A stretch of 64,000 bases of DNA from Taxillus chinensis (lineage: Eukaryota; Streptophyta; Magnoliopsida; Santalales; Loranthaceae), in the NCBI GenBank assembly GCA_023512835.1, contig CM042087.1, positions 21,829,260-21,893,259 on the forward strand, read 5' to 3'. A program made the position numbers and the translations under genes. Below are positions 1 through 12,015 of this stretch, in pieces (position 1 is the stretch's first letter; each line of letters starts with the position of its first letter). The notes under the pieces are model-generated. The model saw only the letters and a list, made by a program, of their open reading frames with translations, had not been told where the DNA came from and searched no databases.

Positions 1-833
1 CATACAAACATGGTCTATTCGCTCTTAATGACCAATCATCTGCGAATGCGATGCCCATTTGGTGTTTGTCTTCACATGGCACCCTAATACCCTCAGATAT
101 CGAAAAAGAAGAACACAATTTTTTTTTTTTTTTCTCCAAATTTCTTGTCAATAATCACTATATTTTTCCTATTTACACAAATTTCTTGAATGCCTTTTTT
201 CGTCCCACAAAATATTTGTTGGGTTCTTTGATTTGGTACATGGAGATAACGGACCAGCATCCTTGTCAGCAACCCTCACCACATCTGGCGAACTGCTCTG
301 TTGCAGTTGTTTTAAATTGTGTTTAGTTGGAAACTTTGGTCCAACAATGTTTTGTTTTGTATTGCATATGTAAATAGTTATTAGTTGAAATATACATAGT
401 TGATAGTTCACGCTGACATAGACACTGTATAGTTTGTTTATTTTTATTACTGGTAATAACTACTATTACTTGTTGCCTTTGTTTCTGCCTACTAAAACTT
501 AATGTTTCTATGCTAATGTCGTCATCTTATCAATATGTGTTCTTCATTTTTGGCCTGTTTAAGTTTGACAGTCATGTTTGAGTAGGATGATGTTTTGAAT
601 TGTTTGTTAAAACTTTGCCAAGTCGATACAACTGAGGCATAAATGGTTTACATAAATAGAATTTATTTGTAGTTTATCCTTATTATTTGCAATAAACACA
701 AGATTCGTTGCCTTAGCTTTGGCCAGTTGATATGGACCTTTGTTTACAAATGATTAATTGGGAAAGCATAATTATTTTGTATTGATTGAGTTAATCTTAC
801 TATTTGAGAGGGTTTTTATGTCATATTTACCAG
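1..833. other. upstream intron or unassigned sequence
   Basis: AT-rich sequence with a poly-T run near 119-133. No exon could be recognised. It ends in a pyrimidine-rich stretch and a CAG acceptor at 831-833 directly before the first recognised exon, so it is probably an intron of that gene whose 5' part lies left of the window. Confidence 0.4.
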
Positions 834-953
834 ACAAAGGAGACACACTGCAAAGAAGCATTCAATGAGAAAGACAGGAGGAAGGAGGAAGTTGAGGTGA
901 AGTTGCGAATATTGAACAAGAAGAAACATAATTTTGTTCAAGTTCTAAAGCAG
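834..953 (+). CDS. internal exon of an unrecognised host gene (coiled-coil segment)
   Basis: This is a 120-bp exon in phase 0, coding for 40 residues. It is bounded by a TTTACCAG acceptor and a CAG|GTAACC donor. The peptide (TKETHCKEAFNEKDRR... ending VLKQ) is rich in Lys, Glu and Arg and has a coiled-coil look. It joins in frame to the exon at 1072 across a 118-bp GT-AG intron, which gives the continuous junction VLKQ-ILNAEKELKRR. I do not recognise the family. The charged helix next to a Ser/Pro-rich tail suggests a nuclear or cytoskeletal protein, but that is only inference. The start codon lies outside the window, and no upstream exon was identified. Confidence 0.72.
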
Positions 954-1071
954 GTAACCCATACAATTGGATGGTTTCCTAGTTGCCTTGACCTTTATCT
1001 CAGGACCTTTCGTTGGACCATAGGATTTTCTTTAAAATGATTGGTAAGGTATTGACAATAGTTTCTGACAG

Positions 1072-1359
1072 ATATTGAATGCAGAAAAAGAATTGAAAAG
1101 ACGAAGTAGCATGCCACCATTGGCAGGTCGTTCACCCATACCACTTCAAGTGGATGTGACAATCGACCCTGGGCCAATGAATCGGCATGTTTCTCCTAGG
1201 ATGGGTCCTGTGGGAAACCTTGATGGAAATATGAAAGGGGGAGAAGCTAATGATTTATTGACCCCCCATATGTATTCTCGCCATTTAATTCGGATGAGCA
1301 ACATTTCACCTTCCTTGGAATCTCCTTTTAAAAGACCTGTCTTCTGTCAACATAATGTG
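1072..1359 (+). CDS. internal exon of the same host gene (Ser/Pro-rich segment)
   Basis: This is a 288-bp phase-0 exon coding for 96 residues. It follows a CTGACAG acceptor and ends at GTG|GTACTG. The peptide begins ILNAEKELKRRSSMPP and continues through DVTIDPGPMNRHVSPRMG, ending SPFKRPVFCQHNV. It is low in hydrophobic residues and rich in Pro, Ser, Met and Arg, as in a disordered tail. The reading frame runs 57 bases past the donor before a stop, but the better continuation is the exon at 18874, which enters in the same phase and matches in style (VLHHPHGNFGVTSSPSRFAP). The protein family is not recognised. Confidence 0.72.
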
Positions 1360-1419
1360 GTACTGTTTCTAAATTGTTACCTCAACACATTATGGCTTGT
1401 TTTTTTGATATTGTAGGTT

Positions 1420-3040
1420 TGTAAAATTTAGTTAGTAGACTGCACATAATTTGTAGTGAGGGTTCAAATTACTAGAGATCATGGCAATTATTTTTCGAAT
1501 ATCTGATAGCCTTGGTTATCCCTGCTTCACCACAATTTTTGCTTACAATTTTGTTAGTGTTTGCCTTGTAAATTGATAGATATTCCTAGTTAAATATCAA
1601 ATTTGATCAATTGAGTTTTTTGTGAACCACAGGAATAGAGAAATTTATGTGTAGGGCATGACCATGAGTTTCCATTGCAATGTATGCTTCATTGGTGTGA
1701 AATATGGATTGTTCACTATGGTTATGTTTGTTTCTACTGAAAATTTAAAATTTGAAATCTGAATGGGACTGAATTTCTAAGATTAGGTTAGAGAAATATG
1801 AATGCTAAATTCATAAGCTTGTTTGGTTATAAGTATGTTAAAATATCTGAATGGATTCGTTTTACACTTTATCCTTATTTATAAAAATTTTAAAAATTAT
1901 ATTTTCCCTTTAATCAAATCAAAACATATACATTCCTTTCTCTCTCCATGCATGTATACTGTACTAGTCAATCTCTGCGCTCTCTCAACAGTCACTCTCC
2001 CCTTTCAAAATACATGTGCATCTTCCATCACCATTGAGCTTTACTATTTCCACATCCCAACTGTGCCTCCCTCATCTGCTGACCATTGGGACAAGCACCA
2101 CCTTCTTATGTGTTGCCACCATCTCCAGCACGGCCTCCATGATCTGTTGCCACTATTGTCCTCCAAATTATACACTATCTCCTCCAACCACATGTGGAGG
2201 AAGGATCTAGAGGTTGAAAATCCTGGAAGGGGAGAAGGATTGGCCGAGGTGGGCGATAAACTTCTTGATTTGGTTGGTATAGACAAAGCATAGTTAATAA
2301 AAGGGCCCCTAGACGCAAAAATTGTACCTCAACTAGGAAAAATCCAACGCCAAAATCAGGCACGTGCCTATTCACAATTTTGGTGTGCTTCAGGGAAGGT
2401 GCAAAAGCCAGGAAGCATGTGCCCGCTTCAACTGAAGCATTAATTTTTTTAAACAAAATTTTATGGCACTAAACAGTTTCGTTTCTGTGTTTGAGGAGAG
2501 AATTAACCAAAACAAAAAACCCGAATTCTTCTTCTACCTCATGAATCACAATCCTCCATCATTGCTCTCGATTGAGCTACGGTGGCTGATGGAGGCCTCA
2601 ATCTCTAGCATCACATTACTTTGTAGAGTTTGGAGACTTCAATTGACTCCATAGACTCCAACATCATTGCCTCCATAGGTTTTGGAGGCATCGCCTTCCA
2701 TAACACCGTCAAACCCACATTGCGTCATTGTTGGTTGGGACTGCATCGAACCCTCATTGTCACCAGCTGACTGCATCAGAAGCCACTCACGTTGTCACCA
2801 CCAGCCTGACTGCATCGAATTTGAATCCTCTTCCCCTTTGTTCTATCTGTCCCAGTGTGTATGTTTATATATTTTTTTAAGTTTATGTCTTAACTAGTAA
2901 GTAACCTCTTTTCTTTCTTGTTTTTATTTTTACTGCCTATTTTCCTCCCTTTTCTTTCTTTTCTTTTCAGCTGCCAATTTTTTTTTCTTTGAGCCTTTTT
3001 GTTTTCCAATTTGTTTGCATCATTGTTTTTGTTTTACAGC
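1420..3040. other. intron sequence without a recognisable gene
   Basis: AT-rich at first, then moderately GC-rich stretches rich in CATCACC and CCTCC words (about 1940-2290 and 2520-2850). It probably includes the 5' non-coding part of the hAT relic that begins to code at 3044. No intact ORF with a recognisable domain was seen. Confidence 0.4.
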
Positions 3041-3043
3041 ATA

Positions 3044-4094
3044 ATGTCCCAAGTTGAAGGGAGTACTTTAGAGAGTAGAGATAAGGATGTAGGGTGGAAG
3101 TATAGACGGGTAACAAACCCAAATGATAAAAATACTGTAACTTGTAGTTTCTGTAACAAATCAACAAGAGGAAGCTTTTTTAGGCACAAGTAATATCTTG
3201 TTGGAGAAAATAGGAATGCATTTGAGTGTAAGGAATGCCTAGATCAATTCAAAAACGAACATAGGCCAATATATAGAGAAAAGAAAAAAGGAAAAGAATT
3301 AATGAAAAGCATGCTAGTAGAAAATCAAGAATATAGTCATCACAATGATCGTGATGTTACAGAAATTTCCAGCTACCTGAAACATGTATTCTCTCCTTCA
3401 AGCAGCTCCGAAGTAAAGCCTCCTCAAACAAAAGGCCCAATTGATGTGTTCTTCACTCCCTGCCAAAGTAGTTGTGAAAAACAGACAGAAAAAGGCAACC
3501 CAAAGGCTTGCAAAATAGAAATGTATAACACCAAAGGTTTGTGATGCTATAATAACATGGTTTTATGATGCTGGAATACCTTTCAATGTTTATAATTATG
3601 AAAGCTTTGAGGTGATGTGCGAAGCTATTGGACAATATGATCTAGGTTTTTAGCCATCAACCTTCCCATTCTAAAATAAAAAGTAAACAAGACTAATGTG
3701 TTGAGTAGTCATATGAAGGAGATTAGAGAAACTAGATGTTCAATCACGCATGATCATTGGAATGATAGAAAGGGAGAACATTGATCAATTTTTGGTTAAT
3801 TGTTCTAGAGGAAGCATATTTTATTGAATTTGTGGATGCTTTGGATTGCATTAAAAGTGAGGAAAAGATATGTGAGTTAATTACCAAGGTGATTGAGAAA
3901 GTTGGGGCAAATAATGTGGTTCAAGTTGTCACTAATAGTGCTTTAGCCAATGTAAATGCATCCACATCTATTTTAGACATCTCGTGTTGTTTATTGTGTT
4001 GAGTTAATGTTGGATGACATTTTCAAGATATCTCAGTTGAAGGATTTATTCACTATGGTCGTAGCAATGACGAGTTTTATATATGCATGTTTAA
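3044..4094 (+). pseudogene. hAT transposase relic, N-terminal part (BED zinc finger and core)
   Basis: The segment starts MSQVEGSTLESRDKDVGWKY after an acceptor-like TTTTACAG. It carries a degenerate BED-type zinc finger (CSFCNKSTRGSFFRHK) and stops at 3193. Further hAT-like sequence follows in other frames: a low-complexity linker, a stretch around YNYESFEVMCEAIGQYD, HMKEIRETRCSITHDHWND, and EKICELITKVIEKVGANNVV with DILDISCCLLC after it (3781-4002). These match the order of plant hAT transposases with a DUF659-type core. Stops and frameshifts make it inactive. The MITE at 4095 interrupts it and the relic continues at 5088. Confidence 0.75.
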
Positions 4095-5087
4095 GAGCAT
4101 CGCTAATCCATTAATAAAAGTAAAAGCAAAAGTAAAATATATATTTGGCTAAAAGTTTTCTCTAATGCATTAGGTAAACCATTTGCGAAAGTAAAAATAA
4201 AAGCTAAATATGACTTTTTACTTTTGCTTTGACTAATGATGCCAACTTAGCAAACAAGGATCAATTCCAACCCAATCCCTCTCTCTCTCTTGTGTTGCCC
4301 TCCCCCCTTGTTTAGTCATCCCTCATCTTGCCCCCCCCCCCTCCCCCCCAAATGCGGCTCCTCTCTAGCAACGACTTCCCCTCCCCACCACTGCTCGTCA
4401 TCGTCTCTTATGAGTTCCTGTCCATCGTCCTTTGACTACTCATTGCCGTTATTGCAATATGAACCATGACAAGGTATTTTTTTCTAATTACATTACTTTC
4501 ATCTTTCTCTCTCTCTCTCTCTATATATATGCATATGCTTTTTGTTGTTTTTTGGTGGATTTTTCGATGATCTAGCTTCGAGCCTCTCCTATTTAGCTAT
4601 CTTCACGCTATATTTCCAATATCGCGTTGTCTCTCCCGTCGATCCAAGTTATGTCGTCAGGAATTAGAGTTTCACCAGAAGCTCTGTTTCGTCAACGGGG
4701 TTATCAGATCTTATGAAGCCTCAATTCTTGGTTTTTGTAGTTTTTATGTGTTTGGGTTTTTGTTGATGGAAATTTTTATCTTCCTTTTTCGTTTGAGGCG
4801 GTGGTTGAGTCTCTTGTTCTTGTTTAATTTGGTGTTCTCTCATTTTTCCATGTATATGAGGCTAATGGAATGAAAATTGAGCTCCATTGAGCCTGTTTGT
4901 CTTCTCATATTTCATGGCCTAGGGTTTCTTTTATTGTATTGCCCAGCTAAAATGAGATTTGGAGAGATGGAGGATGGATCGGGAAAAATGAAATTTAAGC
5001 AAAAATATAGATGATTTAGCATTGGAGTATCATTAGCTAAAGATAGCTTTAGCTATTCATTTTAGCTTAGTAGGATTAGAGATGCTC
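4095..5087. mobile_element. non-autonomous TIR element inserted in the hAT relic
   Basis: The ends are imperfect 15-bp inverted repeats: GAGCATCGCTAATCC at 4095 and GGATTAGAGATGCTC ending at 5087. Subterminal AGCTAAA/TTTAGCT-type repeats lie on both sides. The insert splits the hAT relic, whose coding sequence resumes at 5088. The middle (about 4260-4700) is GC-richer and may be captured DNA. No clean target duplication was found, so the superfamily is uncertain; the terminus resembles Harbinger- or Mutator-type plant MITEs. Confidence 0.65.
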
Positions 5088-5285
5088 AAGTGTGGTGAAT
5101 ATGCATACAAAATTTACTGATGAAGTTGAGTTGCTAAGCTAGCAAAGATTCCTTTTGCAAGTGCTTCCATTACTTTGGAAAGGATTCATGAATAACAAAA
5201 TAATTTTAGAAAAATGCTTGTAACTGGTAAACAAGTAGTTAATGTGCAAAGAAGCCAAAGGCAAAAGAGTTATTACAATTGTGAA
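5088..5285 (+). pseudogene. hAT transposase relic, middle part
   Basis: Translating with frame changes gives VNMHTKFTDEVELL, then FASASITLERIHE, and a stretch ending KGKRVITIVKKAS, which is the middle of a plant hAT transposase. It directly continues the segment that ends at 4094. The antisense LINE then breaks it near 5290. Confidence 0.65.
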
Positions 5286-5289
5286 GAAA

Positions 5290-7480
5290 GCCTCATTTTA
5301 GAATAATATATTTTTTTGACAAGTAAGAAAATATATTAATATAAGAAGAACACACACAAGTCATATGCGCTAAAAGAGTATACAACAACAAACTCAAAAA
5401 GAGCACCCATGAACAAAATCAGAAATAGACAATAGAGATAACATGTCTGAAGCAAAAAACCATTCCCTCAAATCCCCCCAAAAAAAGAAAGGTGAGCTCG
5501 AGACGGAGAACGCTCATTGTCATCAAACATGTGGGCATTTTGCTCACACCCAGGATATACCAAAGAAGACAATAAGGGATATCTCTTCACACCACCGAAC
5601 GACGCCCTACACTCTCGAGCCAACACTCAAACAACCTACGAAGGGACGACAATATGACCCAAAGAAGGCTAAATAATCCCATAATCATGTTTTCAGACTC
5701 CCGAACATACGAACAATGCGAGAAATAAATGATCCACGGACTTCGCCGAAGCCTTACATGTAAAATACTGACTAACGAGAACAAAATTCTGGCGGCATAG
5801 GTTATCAACAGTAAGGATCCGATCAAGCACTGTTGTCCAAGCAAAAAAGGCAACGCGAGATGGAATTCGCGCCTTCCACACATTACGCCATGGAAATGTC
5901 CCCGGCCGAGCAGGCATCAAAAGAGAAGATAGGCTCCGAACCTGAAAACCACGCTCCCTATCGGGTCGCCAACAAAGCGTATCGGCTGCCAACCACACTG
6001 GAGCAACTGAATATAATCGATTGAAAAAGGATGAGAAAGCCTTTAACTCCCAATCATGGGCATCCCGCGAAATAACATCTCCCACTGCCTAATAGTACCC
6101 CATAGACAATGAATGTCAGCCACAAAAGCATCACGAGAGCAAGCAATTTGATACAACTCCGAATAATTGCGCCTTAAGGGCGACGCACCACACCATACAT
6201 CATCCCAAAAGCGAATAGAAGCACTGTCTCCCATCTCAAATCCCACAAACTGAGAGAAGAAGTCTCATCGCGCACAGATGAATTTTCATAAACTCAAACC
6301 ATGCAGCACACGAGGCATCAAAGAGGCCCAACCCCCACTAGCAATGCCATATTTCTTTGCAATCACCACCCGCCACAAGGTCACCCTCTCCACCCCGAAC
6401 TGCCATAACCACTTCCTCAACAGAGAGACATTAAACTGGCACAACTTCTGAATGCCCAAACCGCCTTGAGAGAGAGAGCGACACACACTGTCCTAGCACA
6501 CCAATTGAGGTTTGGACTTTCCCACTGCCATACCCCAAAGAAACTTCCTTTGGATCCTCTCGAGTCAAGAAACAATAGCTATCAAAAGAGGAAACAAAGA
6601 CATAGTAGGTTGGCAAGTTGAAAAGGGTGCTCCTAACAAAAGTGAGCCGGTCCCCCTTGGACCGGATTCTAAATGGTGACCGGATTCTAAATGGTGACAA
6701 AGGGGGGACCGGCTCTCCATCCGCTCAATGACCGGATTCTAAATGGTGACAACTTTAAAGGGAGCCCTCGAGAGGAAGACCCAAATACAACAACGGCAAT
6801 TGCTCAGGACGGCACCCTAAAATGTCAACCAACTCCCCCCAAATGAGGCACATTTCCAATCGGAACCAAAGCAAATTTCTTGAGATTAATCCTTAACCTC
6901 GAAACGCCTCAAACCAGATGAGGGAACATAAATGTAAAAGCTACCACAGATCAGCCTCACAAAGCAATAGAGTATCATAAGCAAAAAGGAGGTGAGAAAC
7001 GGAGAGTGAACCCCCACCTGGGCCGGCCCACCGAGAACCCAGAGAGAAGCCCCGCCAAAGATGCCCGGTCCACCAAGCGACTAAAGGCCTCCATCACAAG
7101 GACAAAGAGCATAAGAGACAATGGATCTCCTTGCCTGAGACCCTAGGAACTCAAAAAGAACCCTCAAGGGCTGCCATTCACCATAACCAAAAATCGGGTG
7201 TGAAAATACAAACGGAGATCCAAGATTGCCACTTGGCCGAAAAGCTACATTGTTGAAGAACATACAAAAGGAACCCCCAATGAACATGGTCACAACCCTT
7301 CTCTAGATCCATCTTACAAAGAACTCCCGGAAGACCATCCTTGATCCGACTATCAAGGCACTCGTTGGCAATGAGTATCGAGTCCAAAATTTGATGACCT
7401 GACACAAAAGCACTATGAGATGGTAAAATAAGCTTTCCCATAACGAGAGGCCACCTCAGCGCAGACAACCCCATCCCCTA
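5290..7480 (-). pseudogene. 5'-truncated L1-type LINE (reverse transcriptase and zf-RVT)
   Basis: Read on the minus strand, reverse-transcriptase sequence comes first (7474-7180: AFVSGHQILDSILIANECLD, GVLCKMDLEKG). Then come the RT thumb/connection region (6700-6290: GDRLTFVRSTLFNLPTYYV, GGLGIQKLCQFNVSLLRKWL) and the zf-RVT region (6246-5690: GDSASIRFWDDVW, GTFPWRNVWKARIPSRVAFF, VDHLFL). The 3' end near 5290-5340 is a TTACTTGTCAAAAAAATAT-type tail as in plant L1 elements. Frameshifts and stops abolish coding. It lies inside the hAT relic, which continues at about 7690, so it is younger than that relic. Confidence 0.85.
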
Positions 7481-7689
7481 CGGGAGGGACACCCTCCCAC
7501 ACCCTGACAAGTTGTGCAACACCCCCCAGAAGAAGGTCCTTGACTTGCCCTCACCTGGTTCAATCGCCATGGCCGAGGAGGCCTCATGGACAGCAAGCCC
7601 CCACCACCAATAGCAGCCGGCAGAGGGGAAGATGTCCTTGAAGGAAGAGAGGAGCATGCCCCCCACCCCCGCCGCCGCTCAGATGCCCT

Positions 7690-7880
7690 CTTATGCATGT
7701 ACTTAATGGTGGGTTATATTTATGAGGCCATGGATAAAACAAAAGAAGCTATTGAAGTTGTTTTTAATCATTAATCATGATTCATTCAAGTATTATGATA
7801 TTTTTACAAGCATTGGCAAGAGGTGATCAATGTAGCCTCATCGCCTTTTGCATGCAGGAGTTATTCCTTGAATCAAGGTA
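7690..7880 (+). pseudogene. hAT transposase relic, C-terminal part
   Basis: A short stretch reads MVGYIYEAMDKTKEAIEVVF, followed in other frames by words such as LHAG and FACRSY. This is typical of the region before the dimerisation domain of plant hAT transposases. It completes the relic that begins at 3044, after removal of the MITE and the LINE. The GC-rich 7481-7689 stretch is unassigned and may be the 5' part of the LINE. Confidence 0.6.
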
Positions 7881-8633
7881 GCCTCATCGCTTGCATGCAG
7901 GAGTTATCTTAGGAGTTAGCCTCAAAAGCGAGCGCCCCAACGCTTAAACGCATGAAGCACAGTGCTAGGGACCTCTAGGGGAGGCCAGGTGCAGCGCCTT
8001 CAGTGAAACACGTGCCTTGTCATGCTTTGTGCGTTTGTTAGTAAGGTGAGAAGTAATCGCTTCTTGTGCGTCTTTTAACCTTTAAAAAAATAATTAAAAA
8101 GAGTAATCATTTGCGATCTCACCATCGACGTTAGACCTTGTAGCCTCCTTTGATGACCTCCATTGACGCTAGATGATCAACGGACACAACAAGCGAGGCT
8201 GGACCTTGCTACCTCCATCGATACTAGATGATTGATGAGCAACGATAGACCTCGTGACCTCCATTGTTACTAGACAACGAGACGATGGACAAGCGACAAC
8301 AAACAATGGGCAAGTGACGCCGGACGACAAGTGATGATGTGATGACACCAGGATGACGTCTATAGCCAAACGATCAATGTGAGTGTGACTAACAATTTGA
8401 TGCCAGACGATTTAACACAAGACGAGCGACGCCATCTCGGATGCTAGACGATCTAATGCCACTTGCTATGTTGACGCATCTCTTCCCCGTCATTGCTCGG
8501 TGCACACGACTCTACATGAAAAAGATTATAAGAGGTGGTCCTGTAGTAAGTGTACACTATAGCATATATTAAATTTTGTTTCGACTCTTTTTCTCAACAA
8601 CCCAATGGTCATATACTTGTTTCAAATGTTCAT
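7881..8633. other. unassigned sequence, no gene recognised
   Basis: GCGCC-rich words (7925-8010) suggest a hAT terminus. The rest is low complexity with repeated GACGA/GATGA words (8110-8460). No ORF with a known domain was seen. Confidence 0.3.
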
Positions 8634-9017
8634 TGTCACGGGGTCGACCTTTATAGCGCCTTAACCCGTGCGGCACCTAGTTCCCACCCGTACGAAGGAA
8701 CGCTAGGTCACCTAACTCGTCGCATTTGGATCGGAACCCATCGATCCGTTGTAAAGCAATTGTGTAGGGAAGCGCTTAACGGAAGATCGATTTAAACGAA
8801 GGCAACAAACGATTGTATTGATTGCTTGAAAGCTTTACAACATCACTCCCCTACATATAGATGTTAACACTTTTTCGGCTATGTCGCCAGGAGACATCAT
8901 ATATGACCGAAATCTAAAATCTCTACAACTTACTCTATAAGCTAAGTACAACACTTTACAAAGGGGAAATACCCCAAAATGGCCTAAGTATGCTAGGATA
9001 AGCCTCGGTCCGTGACA
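8634..9017 (-). repeat. 3' LTR of the gypsy element
   Basis: 384 bp, starting TGTCACGGGG and ending GTCCGTGACA, nearly identical to 13756-14140. The short terminal inverted repeat is TGTCACGG/CCGTGACA. Confidence 0.95.
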
Positions 9018-9032
9018 TTCTCCCCCCACCCG
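9018..9032 (-). promoter_or_regulatory. polypurine tract of the gypsy element
   Basis: On the minus strand GGGTGGGGGGAGAA lies directly before the 3' LTR, the expected place for plus-strand priming. Confidence 0.8.
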
Positions 9033-9169
9033 ATTTCGAGCGTCCTCGTTGCGTCTTCGGCTTCCTCGAACTTGTCGAGGCTTGGATGTAGCGTTCGGTT
9101 TCTTCCCGGTACTCTTCAATCTCTTTGGAGAATTGCCCCAGATCCTCTTCCTTCTCCCAGCTTGACTCT

Positions 9170-10406
9170 TCAACTGGCCTTGTTCTTCCATTGGACGTAG
9201 TACTCCACCCGGCTTGGATCTACGCCCCTTCTTGGCATGACTCTACGAGAGTGAATTTTCTCTATCTCTTTATCGTAGGTCTTGCCCGTTGATCTTGTTG
9301 GTGTCCGCACCGCCCGTTCTCCGCTCGTATCTTCCAAGTCTTCGTGGTAAGGCTTGAGCAAACTAACGTGGAACACCTGGATGCCTTTGTAAGCTAGTCG
9401 GGAGATCCGTTTGTATGAGACTTTCCCAACTCTCTTAAGTACTTTGAAAGGCCCCTCATATCGGCGCACCAAACCCTTATGCAATTGTCCGAGTGCTTTG
9501 GTTTGGCGCGGAAGGAGTTTGAGCATCACCATGTCTCCTTCCCGAAATTCCAAGGGCCTCCTTTGTTGATCCGCCCACTTCTTCATCTTCTTCGCCGCTT
9601 TGTGCAAGTATGCCCTGGCCAGATCCGTCTGTTCATGCCATCCTTTTGCAAACTTGAACGCCGCGGGGCTTTTTCCAGTGTACCCCCGAGTGATGGAGGT
9701 GGGCGTCAATGGTTCTTCGCCCGATTGCGAGTTCGAACGGACTCTCGTTCGTGGACTCGCTCTTCGCAAGTTATATGAGAATTGGGCTATGTCCAACAAC
9801 TTGGCCCAATCTCTTTGGTTGGCACTCACGTAGTGCCTCGGATACTGACTCCAGTAAGCCATTGACACGTTCGGTTTGGCCGTCTGTTTGTGGGTGAAAA
9901 CTTGTTGAAAAGTTTAAGTCTCGAACCCATTATCCGGAATAGCTCGGTCCAAAACCGCCCGATAAATCGAGAGTCCCGATCGCTCACGATTGTCTTTGGA
10001 ATGCCCCGATCTTCACCACGTACTTGAAGAATAGTCGGGCCGTGTCGTCTGCCGTGCGATCCTTCGGAGCCGGAATGAAAACTCCATACTTAGAGAATCG
10101 GTCGACCACCACAATGATCGCACCGCATCCTTCGGATCTTGGGAGACAAACAATGAAGTCCATTGAAACACTTTCCCAAGGTCTTTCCGGAGTAGGCAAA
10201 GGTTCTAACAGTCCCGCCGATTGCCGATTCTCTATCTTGTCTTGTTGGCACACAAGACAAGTCCTCACGTACACTTGAACGTCCTCGTAAAGTTGAGGCC
10301 GATAGTAACTCCTTTCCACCAACGCCAAGGTACGATCGACTCGGGATGGCCGGCCCATCGCGAGTCGTGACATTCTTTGAGGATGTCTCTCCTCAAACTT
10401 CCCCAT
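9170..10406 (-). pseudogene. gypsy integrase with C-terminal chromodomain, frameshifted
   Basis: On the minus strand 10406-9984 carries the zinc-binding half (YVRTCLVCQQDK) and the catalytic core start (WESVSMDFIVCLPRS, VVVDRFSKYGVFIP). The ORF 9868-9170 carries the core end, a DNA-binding region (FREGDMVMLKLLPRQTKAL, YEGPFKVLKRVGKVSY, FHVSLLKPYHEDL) and then a chromodomain-like tail (RRGVDPSRVEYYVQWKNKAS). This domain order defines chromoviruses. Frames change near 9985, 10300 and 9180 (the last cutting the chromodomain tail). The pol frame continues from RNase H. Confidence 0.9.
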
Positions 10407-10819
10407 TTAGGAACGTACACCCGTTCCCCTCGAGTATGGAGCAAGTCATCCCTTAGCCAAAATCGCCGCGTCTTCCCAGCTTTGACGCATTCCACCAAGG
10501 ACTTGGCTAATGGGTCGTGCTCCATTCCTTCTTTTAGTTTGTCCACTAGGGGGAATTGTGGTTGGCTAATGGCTGCAAGTTCTGCCTTCCGACTTAGTGC
10601 ATCGGCCACCACATTATTTGTGCCCGGTTTGTACTCGAGCACAAAATCAAATTCCGCTAGGAGTCCTTGCCACCGTGCTTGCTTCGGAGTTAAGTTCCTT
10701 TGAGTTAGAAAATAACTCGTAGCAATATTGTCCGTCTTCACCACGAACTTGGACCCTAGCAAGTAATGCCTCCACACCCGAAGGCAATGCATAACGGCCG
10801 TCATCTCCTTTTCATGCAC
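10265..10819 (-). pseudogene. gypsy RNase H domain
   Basis: Motifs in order are HEKEMTAVMHCLRVWRHYL, FVVKTDNIATSYFL, ARWQGLLAEFDFVLEYKPG and NNVVADALSRK, as in Ty3/gypsy RNase H. The ORF then runs into the linker and the H-H part of the integrase zinc finger (HDSRWAGH) before a frame break. It is separated from the RT by a frameshift near 10850-10960. Confidence 0.9.
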
Positions 10820-10883
10820 CGCGTACCTCCGTTCGGTGCCATTGAGTTCCGGCTTTCGTATGCTTCAGGATGCCCCCTCCGCA

Positions 10884-11981
10884 TTAGAACTCCACCGATG
10901 GCAAAGTCCGAAGCATCCGTGTGAACTTCATAAGGCTTTGTATGGTCCTAAGAATGCCATCACCTGGTCCATTTGTCACGGCTTGCTTCAACTTCTCGAA
11001 CGCCTCTCGGCAAGCATCATCCCACACCCAAGTCTTGTTCTTCTTCAACGGCTTCGTCAAGGGTGCGGCAATGTGGGAATAGCCGCGGATGAATCTTCTA
11101 TAGTAGTTAACCAAGCCAAGGAAGGAACGCATTTCAGGGACTTTCTTGGGCGTCTCCCATTCCTTGATGGCTAACACTTTCTTGTTGTCCATCTTTAGTT
11201 TGCCGCCGCCAATGATGTGACCCAAGAAGGGCACCTCCTTCTTCGCAAAGTCACATTTCTCCTTCTTTACAAAAAGTTGGTTCTCTCTTAAGATTTGGAA
11301 AACCCGCCGTAAGTGTGCCTTGTGCTCCTCCAAGGTTTTGCTGTAGACGACAATGTCATCAAGGTACACCACGACGAATCTGTCCAAGTATGGTTGGAAG
11401 ATCCGGTTCATCAACGTACAAAATGTGGCAGGGGCGTTTGTGAGGCCAAAGGGCATCACCAAGAACTCGTAAGAGCCATATCTTGTGACGCACGCCGTCT
11501 TTGCCTCATCACCTTCGGCTATCCGCACTTGCCAATATCCCGACCGCAAGTCTAGCTTTGAGAACCATCTCGCAGCGCCAAGTTGATCAAATAAGTCGGA
11601 TATGAGTGGGATGGGGTAGCTGTTCTTCACCGTTATCTTGTTTAGCGCCCTATAGTCAATGCATAGCCGCATCGACCCATCGTGCTTCTTTTGGAACAAC
11701 ACCGGTGCTCCAAATGGCGCTTTGGATGGCCGAATGAATCCGGCATCCAACAAGTCCTTCAATTGTTTCCGAAGTTCCTCCAACTCCGGTGGTGCCATCC
11801 GATAGGGCACCGCAGCAGTAGGCCTTGCACCGGCCTCTAACTCGATCTTGTGATCCACCTCCCGCTTCGGCGGAAGTTGTTTGGGGAGTTCAGGTGGCAT
11901 AACGTCCCCAAACTCTTTAAGGACCGTCTTCACTTCGGTTGGAGGCTCTTCCCCAACACTTGGGCCTTCTTCCTTCACCAT
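10884..11981 (-). pseudogene. gypsy reverse transcriptase
   Basis: A 365-codon open stretch with the full Ty3/gypsy [52 protein letters not shown], the catalytic box [11 protein letters not shown] (YLDD at about 11355-11366), and [12 protein letters not shown]. It leads into the start of RNase H ([13 protein letters not shown]). It is in frame internally, but is cut off from protease upstream and RNase H downstream by single-base frame changes. Confidence 0.93.
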
Positions 11982-12015
11982 GGCAATGAAGGTTGGCTCC
12001 TGTCGCCTAACTCCT

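Noticed and set aside
3044..3192. BED zinc-finger ORF as a host transcription factor
   Set aside because: It is followed by stops and by further hAT transposase pieces in order, so it belongs to a transposase relic.
4095..5087. Clean target duplication for the MITE
   Set aside because: Flanks TTTAA on the left and AAGTG on the right share only AA, so no duplication is claimed.
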